7,589 nt of DNA from a bacterium (lineage in GTDB: Bacteria > Patescibacteria > Saccharimonadia > Saccharimonadales > UBA4665): the NCBI GenBank assembly GCA_021778165.1, contig JAJYCU010000024.1, positions 1 to 7,589 of the forward strand, given 5' to 3'. A program made the translations under genes and the position numbers. This document shows positions 1 through 5,830 of the stretch, one piece after another. Under the pieces are notes generated by a model. That model was not told where the DNA came from, made no database searches, and saw only the letters and a program-made list of their open reading frames with translations. Each line of letters opens with the position of its first letter. Position 1 is the first letter of the stretch.

Positions 1-428
1 CCAAAAACACCTATATTGGCTTCGAGTAATCTCGCCTGTTCTTCAGAAGTTACTAATTCTCTATTTCTTGCCGTACGAAGTAATTGATGATGTTCCTTAG
101 AGGGATAATGTACTAATTGATCTAACCAAGGGAAAAACACCCATTTACCATACTCTATATCATCTCGTTGATAAGTGTCCATAAAATTATCCCTTATAGC
201 AAGACCAGATTCTGAATAAGGCTGCAAAATATTAGGATGCATTACATTAAATAAATCTGCTGTAATTGTTTTTAAATTATCTACACTTGTAGTTATTTGA
301 CCAGATTTGTATAATGCCTCTGCTTGATTCAAATGGTCTTCATTAGTGAAATCAAATATGATAGGGTTATGCCATTCTCTAGGGCCAGTATTCATTTGCT
401 TTATAAATTGTTTAAATTCAACATTCAT
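1..428 (-). CDS. ThiF/HesA/MoeB-like (E1-like) adenylating protein, N-terminal part, cut by window edge
   Basis: An open frame starts at ATG 428-426 and runs off the left edge, giving 142 residues. The first 100 or so residues match no domain I can name. From about residue 120 the text HHQLLRTARNRELVTSEEQ followed by ARLLEANIGVFG has the form of the start of a ThiF/MoeB/HesA domain: an R-N-x(3)-T-x-EEQ helix leading into the first strand of the Rossmann fold, with the glycine-rich ATP loop expected just past the edge. Proteins of this family adenylate a carboxyl group; some are fused to a nitroreductase-like domain (Rv1355c type). That further identity is only a guess here. The start lies 20 nt after the stop of the upstream acyltransferase-like gene on the same strand, so the two are probably cotranscribed. 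No clear Shine-Dalgarno is seen. The reading frame is secure; the family call is moderate because the catalytic part is missing. Confidence 0.62.
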   Translation of the reverse strand, partial: MNVEFKQFIKQMNTGPREWHNPIIFDFTNEDHLNQAEALYKSGQITTSVDNLKTITADLFNVMHPNILQPYSESGLAIRDNFMDTYQRDDIEYGKWVFFPWLDQLVHYPSKEHHQLLRTARNRELVTSEEQARLLEANIGVF

Positions 429-448
429 ATAAAAACCAATTATGCTAT

Positions 449-1282
449 TTAAGCCTTTAAACCAATTTTAAAATCTACAACTTCTTCAGATAAATTCGCT
501 TCTGGGATACCTTCGAGAAAATATAAAAATGTTGTAACTAATTTATCTCTTTCTTGACCATTTTTACTGACAGCGATATTTTTCATCATATTTTTAAATA
601 AGTCATCTATTTTAAATAAAGCTGGTATTAATATAACTTTTTTCTTAACTCTAGGATCTTCTATAGTAGTTTCTGAACCAATTTTCATAAAGTTAGTAGA
701 ACCAAATTGAATCTCTAGCCATCTTAGTGTCCTATCAACTACACTAAAAAACCAATATTCATTTTTACCGTATGAGTCTTGATATACGTCCCTTAAAAGC
801 TCTAAAAGACCTGCCTCAGTTGCCTCACTAGTTCTAGACAAAGCTGCTAATTCTTTTAATTTATTTGCCGGAATATTCAACAATAATCCTAACCCATCTG
901 GATTTAAGTTTTCTCCACATAATTTATAAGCTGGTAATATGGTAAAATCTTCACCATTAGGTATATTAATCATACGGACTGTAAGAGAGTTGTCTGGTTC
1001 ATTCTCAGATTTAATAGCTAAATAATAATCTACACTGGGGCCTCTAGCATGATCAATTGCACTAACGACATGACCATTCTTATCAATCGCATCCTCATTA
1101 ATAAAACCTAAAGCCCTATAGCCTTCAGCGTGAATTTTTAGTGCTTCATCAACTAAAACTTCATTGCCTTCTTCTTGAAACTTGATATGAACATACTCAT
1201 CTTTTCTAGGAGTTAACTGTTCTGTTACTTCTTGAGTTGGATATAATTCTTGTTCTTTAATATCAACCATATAATTTTTCAC
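449..1282 (-). CDS. GNAT-fold acyltransferase-like protein, possibly N-acyl amino acid synthase / autoinducer synthase type
   Basis: The protein has 277 residues from a GTG start at 1282; an in-frame ATG at 1270 (residue 5) is an equally possible start. There is no signal peptide or membrane segment. The order of elements resembles FeeM-type N-acyl amino acid synthases and LuxI-like enzymes. First comes an N-terminal helix with EALKIHAEGYRALGF. Next is a strand DYYLAIKS followed by SLTVRMINIP, the place where these enzymes keep a substrate-facing arginine. Then comes ELAALSRTSEA followed by a long helix GLLELLRDVYQDS, and WFFSVVDRTLRWLEIQFG. Last is a C-terminal DPRVKKKVILIPALFKID. Members of that group join an acyl chain from acyl-ACP to an amino acid or related amine. 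It is followed 20 nt later by an E1-like adenylating gene, which suggests a small-molecule or lipid-tailoring unit. The assignment rests on pattern only; a general GNAT or an unknown protein remains possible. Confidence 0.6.
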   Translation of the reverse strand: MKNYMVDIKEQELYPTQEVTEQLTPRKDEYVHIKFQEEGNEVLVDEALKIHAEGYRALGFINEDAIDKNGHVVSAIDHARGPSVDYYLAIKSENEPDNSLTVRMINIPNGEDFTILPAYKLCGENLNPDGLGLLLNIPANKLKELAALSRTSEATEAGLLELLRDVYQDSYGKNEYWFFSVVDRTLRWLEIQFGSTNFMKIGSETTIEDPRVKKKVILIPALFKIDDLFKNMMKNIAVSKNGQERDKLVTTFLYFLEGIPEANLSEEVVDFKIGLKA

Positions 1283-1300
1283 TTACTCTTTATAATAAAA

Positions 1301-1347
1301 AAATACCGAACTCCAGCTATCATCACCTGATAACAAGTTCGGTATTT
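1301..1347 (-). terminator. Terminator-like hairpin in the leader of the acyltransferase-like gene
   Basis: A perfect 12-bp inverted repeat (AAATACCGAACT at 1301-1312 against AGTTCGGTATTT at 1336-1347) encloses a 23-nt loop that holds a smaller 5-bp hairpin (TATCA/TGATA). Read leftward, the stem runs into a T-rich run, as in an intrinsic terminator. It lies only 19 nt before the GTG at 1282 and between two divergent genes, so no gene ends into it. A leader attenuator for the leftward operon is the simplest reading. It may instead simply insulate the divergent pair. Confidence 0.6.
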
Positions 1348-1379
1348 TAAATTTGTAAAGTTCTAATTAACTAAAATAT

Positions 1380-1408
1380 ATGGTACTATAAAATACAGAT
1401 AAAGTCAA
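1380..1408 (-). promoter_or_regulatory. Candidate promoter of the acyltransferase/ThiF unit
   Basis: Read leftward: TTGACT (-35, 1408-1403), 17 bp, then TACCAT (-10, 1385-1380, 4 of 6 to consensus). A transcript from here would start near 1373 and cross the hairpin at 1347-1301 before reaching the start codon. The -35 box is good and the -10 box is weak. Confidence 0.4.
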
Positions 1409-1426
1409 GATAAAAAATATATACCT

Positions 1427-1810
1427 ATGGAAGATAAGAATTCAACAAAAACTATCTTAGTTATAGAAGATGACAAATCTATCTCTTTTATGTATAAATT
1501 CAAACTTGAACAAAAGGGTTATAAGGTTATTTGTGCCTATAATGGTCAGGAAGGTGTTAAAAAAGCTGAGGAGTATCGTCCAGATCTTGCTCTTATCGAT
1601 ATAATGATGCCGGTTCTAAGTGGTGATCTTGCTCTAAAGGAAATACGCTCAACTGATTGGGGAAAAAATATCAAGGCATTAATCCTAACCAATATAGGTA
1701 AAGATGAGGCCCCGGCAATTTTAAGATTCTTGGATATATCTGGTTATATCGTTAAAGCACACTACACACCGACCCAAGTTGTTGAAATTATTGATAAATT
1801 ACTTATATAG
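1427..1810 (+). CDS. Single-domain response regulator (CheY-like receiver)
   Basis: This 127-residue protein is a receiver domain and nothing else; there is no DNA-binding or enzymatic output domain. The phosphorylation site is complete: acidic pocket E14-D15-D16 in ILVIEDD, phosphoacceptor D58 in LIDIMMP, T88 in LILTN, and K110 in YIVKA. It should be phosphorylated by a histidine kinase not present in the window and signal by protein contact, as CheY or Spo0F do. Its closest relative here is the receiver at 4052-4420, which shares YKFK/YRFK, GKN-K, LTN-G and TP-QV-E motifs, so the two look like duplicates. Its last 8 bp overlap the convergent ABC ATPase gene. No convincing Shine-Dalgarno precedes the ATG; the upstream stretch is A/T-only. 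The function downstream of phosphorylation cannot be read from the sequence. Confidence 0.9.
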   Translation: MEDKNSTKTILVIEDDKSISFMYKFKLEQKGYKVICAYNGQEGVKKAEEYRPDLALIDIMMPVLSGDLALKEIRSTDWGKNIKALILTNIGKDEAPAILRFLDISGYIVKAHYTPTQVVEIIDKLLI

Positions 1811-2528
1811 AATTTGATATAACACCATCGAGTGAGCTGAGTTGATGATCTGAATATTCCAAAGCTGTTCGATCATGCGTAATCCAGAGCACGCTTATTC
1901 CATCCTCATCAACCATTTTTCTGACAAGTTCGAGTGAATTCTTAGATGATCTTGAATCAAGTGATGATGTTGGTTCATCGGCAATTAATAATCTTGGTTG
2001 TTGAACTATAGAACTAACTAACGCAGTTCTTTGTTTTTCTCCGCCTGATTGATTCCTCATTAAATCATTTAAATTATGACCTATTTCTAATTTTTGGGCT
2101 ATTGAAATTATTTTTTCTTTGTCAGCAAACTGGCCTAATGAACTTTTTAAATTTGTTATTAGCTGTAATACAGTCAGATTAGAATCTGGGAGATATGGAT
2201 TTTGAGCAATGTAACCACAATATCGTCTTATAAAATCTTGTCGAGCTATACTTTCTTTTGATTCAAGAATCATAAAATTAGCAACTCTCTTTAGAAAACC
2301 CTTTTCTTTCAAGGGTTCAAATTTAGCTACTATTTCCTGCTGGTTATTATAATGAACAACCTGCCCAGTTTTGGGATGTAATAACCCTAGAACTACCATA
2401 GCTGCAGTCGATTTTCCTGAACCGGACGGACCAGTCAAAACATTAAAACCTTTTGCAATCGTAAATGTTGAATTTTCTAGACGATTAGAAACTGAAATAT
2501 TTTCAGCTGAGACTAAAGTTGTACTCAT
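1803..2528 (-). CDS. ABC transporter ATP-binding protein (MacB/LolD-like)
   Basis: This 241-residue nucleotide-binding domain has every ABC motif. Walker A is GPSGSGKST (33-41). The Q-loop Q109 is in GYIAQNPYLPD. The signature QSGGEKQR (160-167) has Q in place of the usual L. Walker B is LLIADEP (180-186) with catalytic E185, followed by the D-loop SSLD (188-191) and the H-loop H218 in WITHD. Between Walker A and the Q-loop it is somewhat longer than typical LolD/FtsE proteins (about residues 65-100). It sits on the cytoplasmic face and powers the permease encoded just upstream; the genes overlap by 4 bp (ATGA), which implies translational coupling. MacB/LolD/FtsE-type systems act as mechanotransmission machines or move lipoproteins, peptides or drugs; the substrate here is unknown. 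It ends tail-to-tail with the receiver at 1427-1810, with an 8-bp overlap. Confidence 0.93.
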   Translation of the reverse strand: MSTTLVSAENISVSNRLENSTFTIAKGFNVLTGPSGSGKSTAAMVVLGLLHPKTGQVVHYNNQQEIVAKFEPLKEKGFLKRVANFMILESKESIARQDFIRRYCGYIAQNPYLPDSNLTVLQLITNLKSSLGQFADKEKIISIAQKLEIGHNLNDLMRNQSGGEKQRTALVSSIVQQPRLLIADEPTSSLDSRSSKNSLELVRKMVDEDGISVLWITHDRTALEYSDHQLSSLDGVISNSI

Positions 2529-3973
2529 AAAACTTGACCTTTATCAAAATTAAAATTACTAGCTTCTCTTCTCAATGCAAAAGAAGTACTTAGTCGTCCT
2601 ACACCCCAAGTTAACCCTAAAATCGTAAGATAAGTTTTCAAACTTGGGCCTAGTGCAGCACCAGGTTCACCTAAATTTGTCATAGCATCAAACAAAATAA
2701 CTGCCGGAAATGCGAATAATGATGATTCGATAATTTCTGACTCCATTTTTTCTGTATATATTTTTGATACCATCTTTTCACTAAAGCCATTTGCTTTTAA
2801 GAAAAGATTTACTTTTCGGTTATTAGCTAAGTTTGTTCTGGCCTTATAAGAAATTGCAATTCCGGCAAAACCTAATCCAAGCATCATAGCCTCAAGGACT
2901 AAACCGTCAACGGCGTTTTGTCCAGTTTGAAGAGCGTTGTAAGAAAATTCTTGGCTGGTTGCAGCAAATAAACGTTGTGAACTAGTGTTTTGAGTTGATT
3001 GAACTTTTCTAAGTATTGATTGAACTTTCTGTTTAGTTGAATCCATTAAAATCATGCTGTATGGTAATTTTTCGTTAGAATTCAAACAATTTGTATAATC
3101 TTTACTATTAAAGATTATTGGAAGGAGATTGAAACCGCTACTACCATTTAATATATCTCTAACTGTTAATTCCAATCCTTGCACATCAAACGTTCCACCA
3201 ACAGGTACACCTAATTCTTTAGCCACATCAACATTTACAGTTTGACAATTATTAGTAGTTTCTTTTAAGCCAGTTGTTGATTGTGGCATACCGATTGCTA
3301 AAAATTCAATTGGTTGTCCGCCCTTCACTCTTGAACCTGATACCCACTCTTTATAGATAGGTACTGCTGGAATTCCTTGGTTATTAGCTGCATTTAAAAT
3401 TTGATTACCAATTTGTACATTAACATAATTAGTATTAAGAATATCCGGTGTTGGACTATTAGAAACAACAAAATTTTCTGAGCCCTTAGTCGTTTTTGCA
3501 GCTAAAGTTTTATTAAATAATTGAGCTACATTTGATTGAGTATGGCTAACACCTTTAGCAATATCTGAGTAATTACCAATCATTAAGCCAGCTCCACCCA
3601 TTAGTATACTTGCAGCGGCCAAAGACTTAATCTTAGTTTTCTTGTCTGAATTTACATTTGAATTATTTAAACTATAAATAGCCTGATCTTTTTCATTAAA
3701 AGGTAATCTTAAATGATGCATACCTCTTTTTGCCAGGAAAATAGCCCCGAAGGTTTCGCCAGTAGCTTCTAAGTAGGTAAATGATTTAGCTAACAAATCC
3801 GAAGGTTGAGCTCTATCGGTTACAATTGCTAAATCGTGATTTATAATATTTGATTCAATGAAAGAATAGCCAACCCCAATAGACCCAGCTAAAAGCACTG
3901 AACCGATTGCTAGCTTACGAAACTTACTAGCCGTAGTTGAATAATTATTTTCAAATTTATCCGCACTCATCAT
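2525..3973 (-). CDS. ABC transporter permease, FtsX/MacB-like
   Basis: This 482-residue membrane protein is translationally coupled to the ATPase gene. Hydrophobic segments are seen at about 21-39, 117-133, 355-376, 416-431 and 445-461. A domain of about 215 residues (136-350) lies between the second and third and contains two cysteines (NNCQT and YTNCL) that could form a disulfide if it is outside the membrane. The segment between the third and fourth helices (KVNLFLKANGFSEKMVSKIY) resembles the cytoplasmic coupling region of FtsX/MacB permeases, where LRALG-type sequence follows the helix. The C-terminal three-helix block is therefore the FtsX domain. Classical members have four helices; an extra N-terminal hydrophobic segment here makes the topology of residues 40-135 uncertain. 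The start was taken as the first of two consecutive ATGs; a strong promoter lies 10 bp upstream, so the message is nearly leaderless. The substrate is unknown. Confidence 0.82.
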   Translation of the reverse strand: MMSADKFENNYSTTASKFRKLAIGSVLLAGSIGVGYSFIESNIINHDLAIVTDRAQPSDLLAKSFTYLEATGETFGAIFLAKRGMHHLRLPFNEKDQAIYSLNNSNVNSDKKTKIKSLAAASILMGGAGLMIGNYSDIAKGVSHTQSNVAQLFNKTLAAKTTKGSENFVVSNSPTPDILNTNYVNVQIGNQILNAANNQGIPAVPIYKEWVSGSRVKGGQPIEFLAIGMPQSTTGLKETTNNCQTVNVDVAKELGVPVGGTFDVQGLELTVRDILNGSSGFNLLPIIFNSKDYTNCLNSNEKLPYSMILMDSTKQKVQSILRKVQSTQNTSSQRLFAATSQEFSYNALQTGQNAVDGLVLEAMMLGLGFAGIAISYKARTNLANNRKVNLFLKANGFSEKMVSKIYTEKMESEIIESSLFAFPAVILFDAMTNLGEPGAALGPSLKTYLTILGLTWGVGRLSTSFALRREASNFNFDKGQVL

Positions 3974-3982
3974 AGTTTTATT

Positions 3983-4010
3983 ATTATATACTATTTATAG
4001 TATATTTCAA
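3983..4010 (-). promoter_or_regulatory. Promoter of the ABC transporter operon with an embedded palindrome
   Basis: Read leftward: TTGAAA (4010-4005), 16 bp, then a perfect TATAAT (3988-3983). Transcription would begin near 3976, about 3 nt before the ATG at 3973, so the mRNA is leaderless or almost so. The spacer is nearly filled by a perfect inverted repeat, ATATACTAT-TT-ATAGTATAT (3986-4005), which overlaps both boxes and faces the divergent receiver gene. It is placed as an operator would be, although AT-rich spacers can form such palindromes by chance. Confidence 0.65.
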
Positions 4011-4036
4011 GTCTTTTGATTTTTACTTCAATTCAT

Positions 4037-4042
4037 GGTAGG
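4037..4042 (+). promoter_or_regulatory. Ribosome binding site that decides the start of the second receiver gene
   Basis: GGTAGG ends 9 nt before the ATG at 4052. It supports that start over the in-frame upstream start at 4016, which would add 12 residues (IFTSIHGRLNN) not belonging to a receiver fold. Confidence 0.5.
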
Positions 4043-4051
4043 TTAAATAAT

Positions 4052-4420
4052 ATGTTTAAGGTTGCAATAATCGAAGACGATCAAACTATATCTCAGATGT
4101 ATCGTTTTAAGTTTGAAACCGAAGGTTATACTGTAGACGTAGCTGAAAACGGTAAAATCGGCTTAGATTTAATTAATGAGATGCGTCCTGATATTGTTCT
4201 ACTTGATTTAATGATGCCTGAAATGAATGGGGACATTATGCTCGAAAAGCTAAGAGCAACTCCATATGGCAAAAACCTTAAAGTAATTGTTTTAACCAAC
4301 ATGGGCGAACAAGAAATACCAGAATCTGTTAAAAAACTCGGTGTTAGCGCTGTAATTCTAAAAGCCGACATGACTCCAAGACAAGTAACCGAACTTGTTA
4401 AATCTCAGTTAACTAAGTAA
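4052..4420 (+). CDS. Single-domain response regulator (CheY-like receiver)
   Basis: The protein has 122 residues from ATG 4052, chosen because it has a Shine-Dalgarno-like GGTAGG and starts directly with the first receiver strand (FKVAIIEDD). A longer frame from 4016 adds residues with no family match. The active site is intact: E8-D9-D10, phosphoacceptor D52 in LLDLMMP, T82 in VLTN, K104 in ILKA. There is no output domain. It is a close paralogue of the receiver at 1427-1810, and the two bracket the ABC transporter, one divergent from the permease and one convergent with the ATPase. This context suggests, but does not show, that they act in one signalling circuit. The last 12 bp overlap the 3' end of folD on the other strand. 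The partner kinase is not in the window. Confidence 0.9.
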   Translation: MFKVAIIEDDQTISQMYRFKFETEGYTVDVAENGKIGLDLINEMRPDIVLLDLMMPEMNGDIMLEKLRATPYGKNLKVIVLTNMGEQEIPESVKKLGVSAVILKADMTPRQVTELVKSQLTK

Positions 4421-5212
4421 TTTTGTTGCATTAATCAGATTATCAAAAAGTGCGCATATAGTCAGTGGCCCAACTCCGCCTTTTTTAGGTGTTATGGTTA
4501 AATCGTCTCTGTCAAAAACTGATTCATCGACATCACCTAGAGTTCGGTTATTTTCACTCGCTACTCCAGCATCAACTATGACAGTTTTAGGTTTTAGCAT
4601 ATTTGGCATAATTAAATGAGGCTGACCGGTTGCCGTGACTATAATATCTGCATTAAGAGTTAAGCTTTTAAGATCATCCACCCTATCGTCAATAGCCGTA
4701 AAATCAATGTCAGATTTTTTTAACATTTCTCCAAGGGGTAGACCTACTAATTTACCTTGTCCGATTATTAAAATATTTTTACCAGTTAAATCTATATTAT
4801 AGCCTGCTAGTAGCCATAGAATAGCTCTTGGTGTCGCTGGATCAAATATAGTATTTTTACCCAAACCATCAACATCTTTATTCTTATCAATTTGATTAAC
4901 AATTACTTCAGTTTTTAATGGTTCAACTAGTGGAAGTTGAATAATTATGCCATGAATCGACGAATCATCGTTTAATGTTTTAATTAAATCTTCTATATTA
5001 TCCATGTTTGTTCGATGAACTACGACTTTTATTCCTATATCATCAGCATATTTTTGTTTTAATCTCATATAAAGTTCTGTGACAGGACTATCAATAGTTA
5101 CTATTATTGCTAATGTTGGAGTGATTTTATGATTAATTCTTAAATCTTCAACAGAACTCTGTTGTCTAGTTTTTATATAATCTGCTAACAATGCGCCATC
5201 TAAATACTTCAT
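4409..5212 (-). CDS. folD: Methylenetetrahydrofolate dehydrogenase / methenyltetrahydrofolate cyclohydrolase
   Basis: FolD oxidises 5,10-methylene-THF to 5,10-methenyl-THF with NAD(P)+ and hydrolyses that to 10-formyl-THF, the donor for formyl-Met-tRNA and purines; it acts in the cytosol. The 267 residues are slightly shorter than the usual 280-300. The catalytic Y48-x3-K52 pair is present in LYMRLK. Q92 is in GIIIQLP (E. coli Q98 equivalent) and D115 in KDVDG (E. coli D121 equivalent). The nucleotide loop is GQGKLVG (151-157), in place of the common GRSxxVG, and the C-terminal motif is PKKGGVGPLT where most members have PVPGGVGPMT. These changes make it a divergent but probably active enzyme, and the cofactor preference may differ. 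The 3' end overlaps the second receiver gene by 12 bp. A candidate extended -10 lies just before the ATG. Confidence 0.93.
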   Translation of the reverse strand: MKYLDGALLADYIKTRQQSSVEDLRINHKITPTLAIIVTIDSPVTELYMRLKQKYADDIGIKVVVHRTNMDNIEDLIKTLNDDSSIHGIIIQLPLVEPLKTEVIVNQIDKNKDVDGLGKNTIFDPATPRAILWLLAGYNIDLTGKNILIIGQGKLVGLPLGEMLKKSDIDFTAIDDRVDDLKSLTLNADIIVTATGQPHLIMPNMLKPKTVIVDAGVASENNRTLGDVDESVFDRDDLTITPKKGGVGPLTICALFDNLINATKLLS

Positions 5213-5221
5213 ATTAGATGT

Positions 5222-5230
5222 ATTTTATCA
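5222..5230 (-). promoter_or_regulatory. folD: Candidate extended -10 promoter of folD
   Basis: Read leftward, TGATAAAAT combines an extended-10 TG with TAAAAT (5 of 6). The predicted start near 5215 would leave a leader of about 3 nt before the ATG at 5212. No good -35 is seen. Confidence 0.4.
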
Positions 5231-5296
5231 GACTTATATTTAATTTGATCTATCTAACTAGTCAATCTGACAATGATTTGATAAAGTTTAATACAT

Positions 5297-5373
5297 GGGC
5301 CAGTAGCTCAGCTGGTTAGAGCACCTGCCTCTTAAGTAGGGTGTCGAGGGTTCAAGTCCCTCCTGGCCCTCCA
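5297..5373 (+). tRNA. tRNA-Lys(CTT), CCA encoded
   Basis: A full 77-nt cloverleaf can be folded by eye. The acceptor stem is GGGCCAG/CTGGCCC and the D-stem GCTC/GAGC. The anticodon stem is CCTGC/GTAGG with loop CTCTTAA, giving anticodon CTT at 5331-5333. The variable loop is GTGTC, and the T-arm GAGGG-TTCAAGT-CCCTC, with CCA encoded at 5371-5373. The discriminator base is T, whereas bacterial tRNA-Lys usually has A; the other identity features fit lysine. The last 10 bases (TGGCCCTCCA) are repeated in the five downstream repeats, so this gene is the likely attachment locus of the array. A possible extended -10 (TGATAAAGT, 5279-5287) precedes it. Confidence 0.95.
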
Positions 5374-5384
5374 TACCGCTTATG
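5364..5384 (+). repeat. Site A: tRNA 3' end plus flank, attachment-like core
   Basis: TGGCCCTCCA (tRNA end) followed by TACCGCTTATG matches the right half of the downstream repeats; against site B the match extends through TTTA, about 23 of 25 bases. The shared left block GTTGCAACAGC is absent here and replaced by the tRNA T-arm. This is what is expected of the chromosomal junction of an element that inserted at the tRNA end and kept the tRNA whole. Confidence 0.75.
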
Positions 5385-5387
5385 TTT

Positions 5388-5413
5388 AAATAGAGAATAA
5401 AATCTCTGTTTTT
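5388..5413 (+). terminator. Possible terminator of the tRNA transcript
   Basis: A 9-bp stem (AAATAGAGA / TCTCTGTTT, including one G-T pair, loop ATAAAA) ends in a T-run that continues to 5413. It lies 14 nt after the tRNA CCA end. The stem is AU-rich, so this is a moderate call. Confidence 0.45.
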
Positions 5414-5421
5414 GATACAAT
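5413..5421 (+). promoter_or_regulatory. Extended -10 promoter of the NIF3-like gene
   Basis: TGATACAAT gives an extended-10 TG and TACAAT (5 of 6), ending 6 nt before the ATG at 5428. The predicted transcription start coincides with the start codon, so the message is leaderless. No clear -35. Confidence 0.55.
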
Positions 5422-5427
5422 GATTCT

Positions 5428-5754
5428 ATGAGTGAAATCGTGAAGTTAGTAGTTTTTGTACCTGAAGAGAATGCAGATGAAGTACGTAAAGCTATCGGAG
5501 AAGTTGGTGGTGGTGTAATTGGTGAGTATTCATATTGCAGCTATTCTATAAAGGGTGTTGGCAGATTTAAGCCAGGTAAAGACTCAGATCCTCACATAGG
5601 TGAGCCAGGAAAAATGGAATCTGTAAACGAGGAACGAATAGAAGTCCAGTGTGAAAAGTCAGATGCTTTAGATATTATTTCTGCTATTAAGAAAGTACAT
5701 CCGTATGAAGAAGTTGTTGTGGATGTATACCCTATGTTACAACTTGAAATATAG
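5428..5754 (+). CDS. Stand-alone NIF3/YqfO-type insert domain protein (CutA/PII-like fold)
   Basis: The 108-residue protein matches the small domain found inserted in the middle of NIF3-family proteins such as YqfO. Features are an opening strand KLVVFVPEENADEVRKAI, a Gly-rich GEVGGGVIGEYSYCS turn, and a GRFKPGKDSDPHIGEPGK loop. It closes with SAIKKVHPYEEVVVDVYPM, where the HPYEE motif is the family hallmark. The metal-binding halves of full NIF3 proteins are absent. Such stand-alone proteins are common in bacteria and have no settled function; the fold is CutA/PII-like and trimer formation is usual for relatives. It has a leaderless-type promoter, and its TAG stop shares its last base with repeat B. 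It is the first unit after the tRNA, so it may be either cassette cargo or an old chromosomal neighbour. Confidence 0.85.
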   Translation: MSEIVKLVVFVPEENADEVRKAIGEVGGGVIGEYSYCSYSIKGVGRFKPGKDSDPHIGEPGKMESVNEERIEVQCEKSDALDIISAIKKVHPYEEVVVDVYPMLQLEI

Positions 5755-5793
5755 TTGCAACAGCGAACACGATGGCCCTCCATAATGCTTATG
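5754..5793 (+). repeat. Site B of the tRNA-end repeat family
   Basis: Left block GTTGCAACAGCGAACACGA (3 changes from the site D form), core TGGCCCTCCA, then TAATGCTTATG. The end forms CATAA-TGC-TTATG, an inverted repeat. Its right flank matches the tRNA flank best of all copies (through GTTTA). The first base is also the last base of the upstream stop codon. Confidence 0.85.
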
Positions 5794-5817
5794 TTTATTA
5801 ATATTAGCTCTAAGATA

Positions 5818-5823
5818 TATAAT
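5818..5823 (+). promoter_or_regulatory. -10 box of the two-TM protein gene
   Basis: A perfect TATAAT ends 7 nt before the ATG at 5831, so the mRNA would begin at or one base before the start codon. A -35 is not obvious; TTATTA at 5795-5800 has the right spacing. Confidence 0.6.
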
Positions 5824-5830
5824 CCACTTA

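Noticed and set aside
2371..2553. 60-residue rightward ORF
   Set aside because: Lies opposite the ABC ATPase Walker A region; a shadow frame.
4016..4051. N-terminal extension of the second receiver
   Set aside because: It lies before the receiver fold and before a Shine-Dalgarno-like GGTAGG serving ATG 4052.
4126..4371. 81-residue leftward ORF
   Set aside because: Entirely antisense to the second receiver gene, with no family features.
4424..4430. Repeat fragment TGTTGCA near folD 3' end
   Set aside because: Seven bases inside coding sequence with no core; chance match.
5592..5783. 63-residue leftward ORF starting in repeat B
   Set aside because: Antisense to the NIF3-like gene; its start is only the repeat read backward (MEGHR).
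5781..5793. Xer dif-like module sites (pdif)
   Set aside because: CATAA and TTATG arms resemble dif inner arms, but the spacer is 3 bp, not 6, and outer arms do not match.
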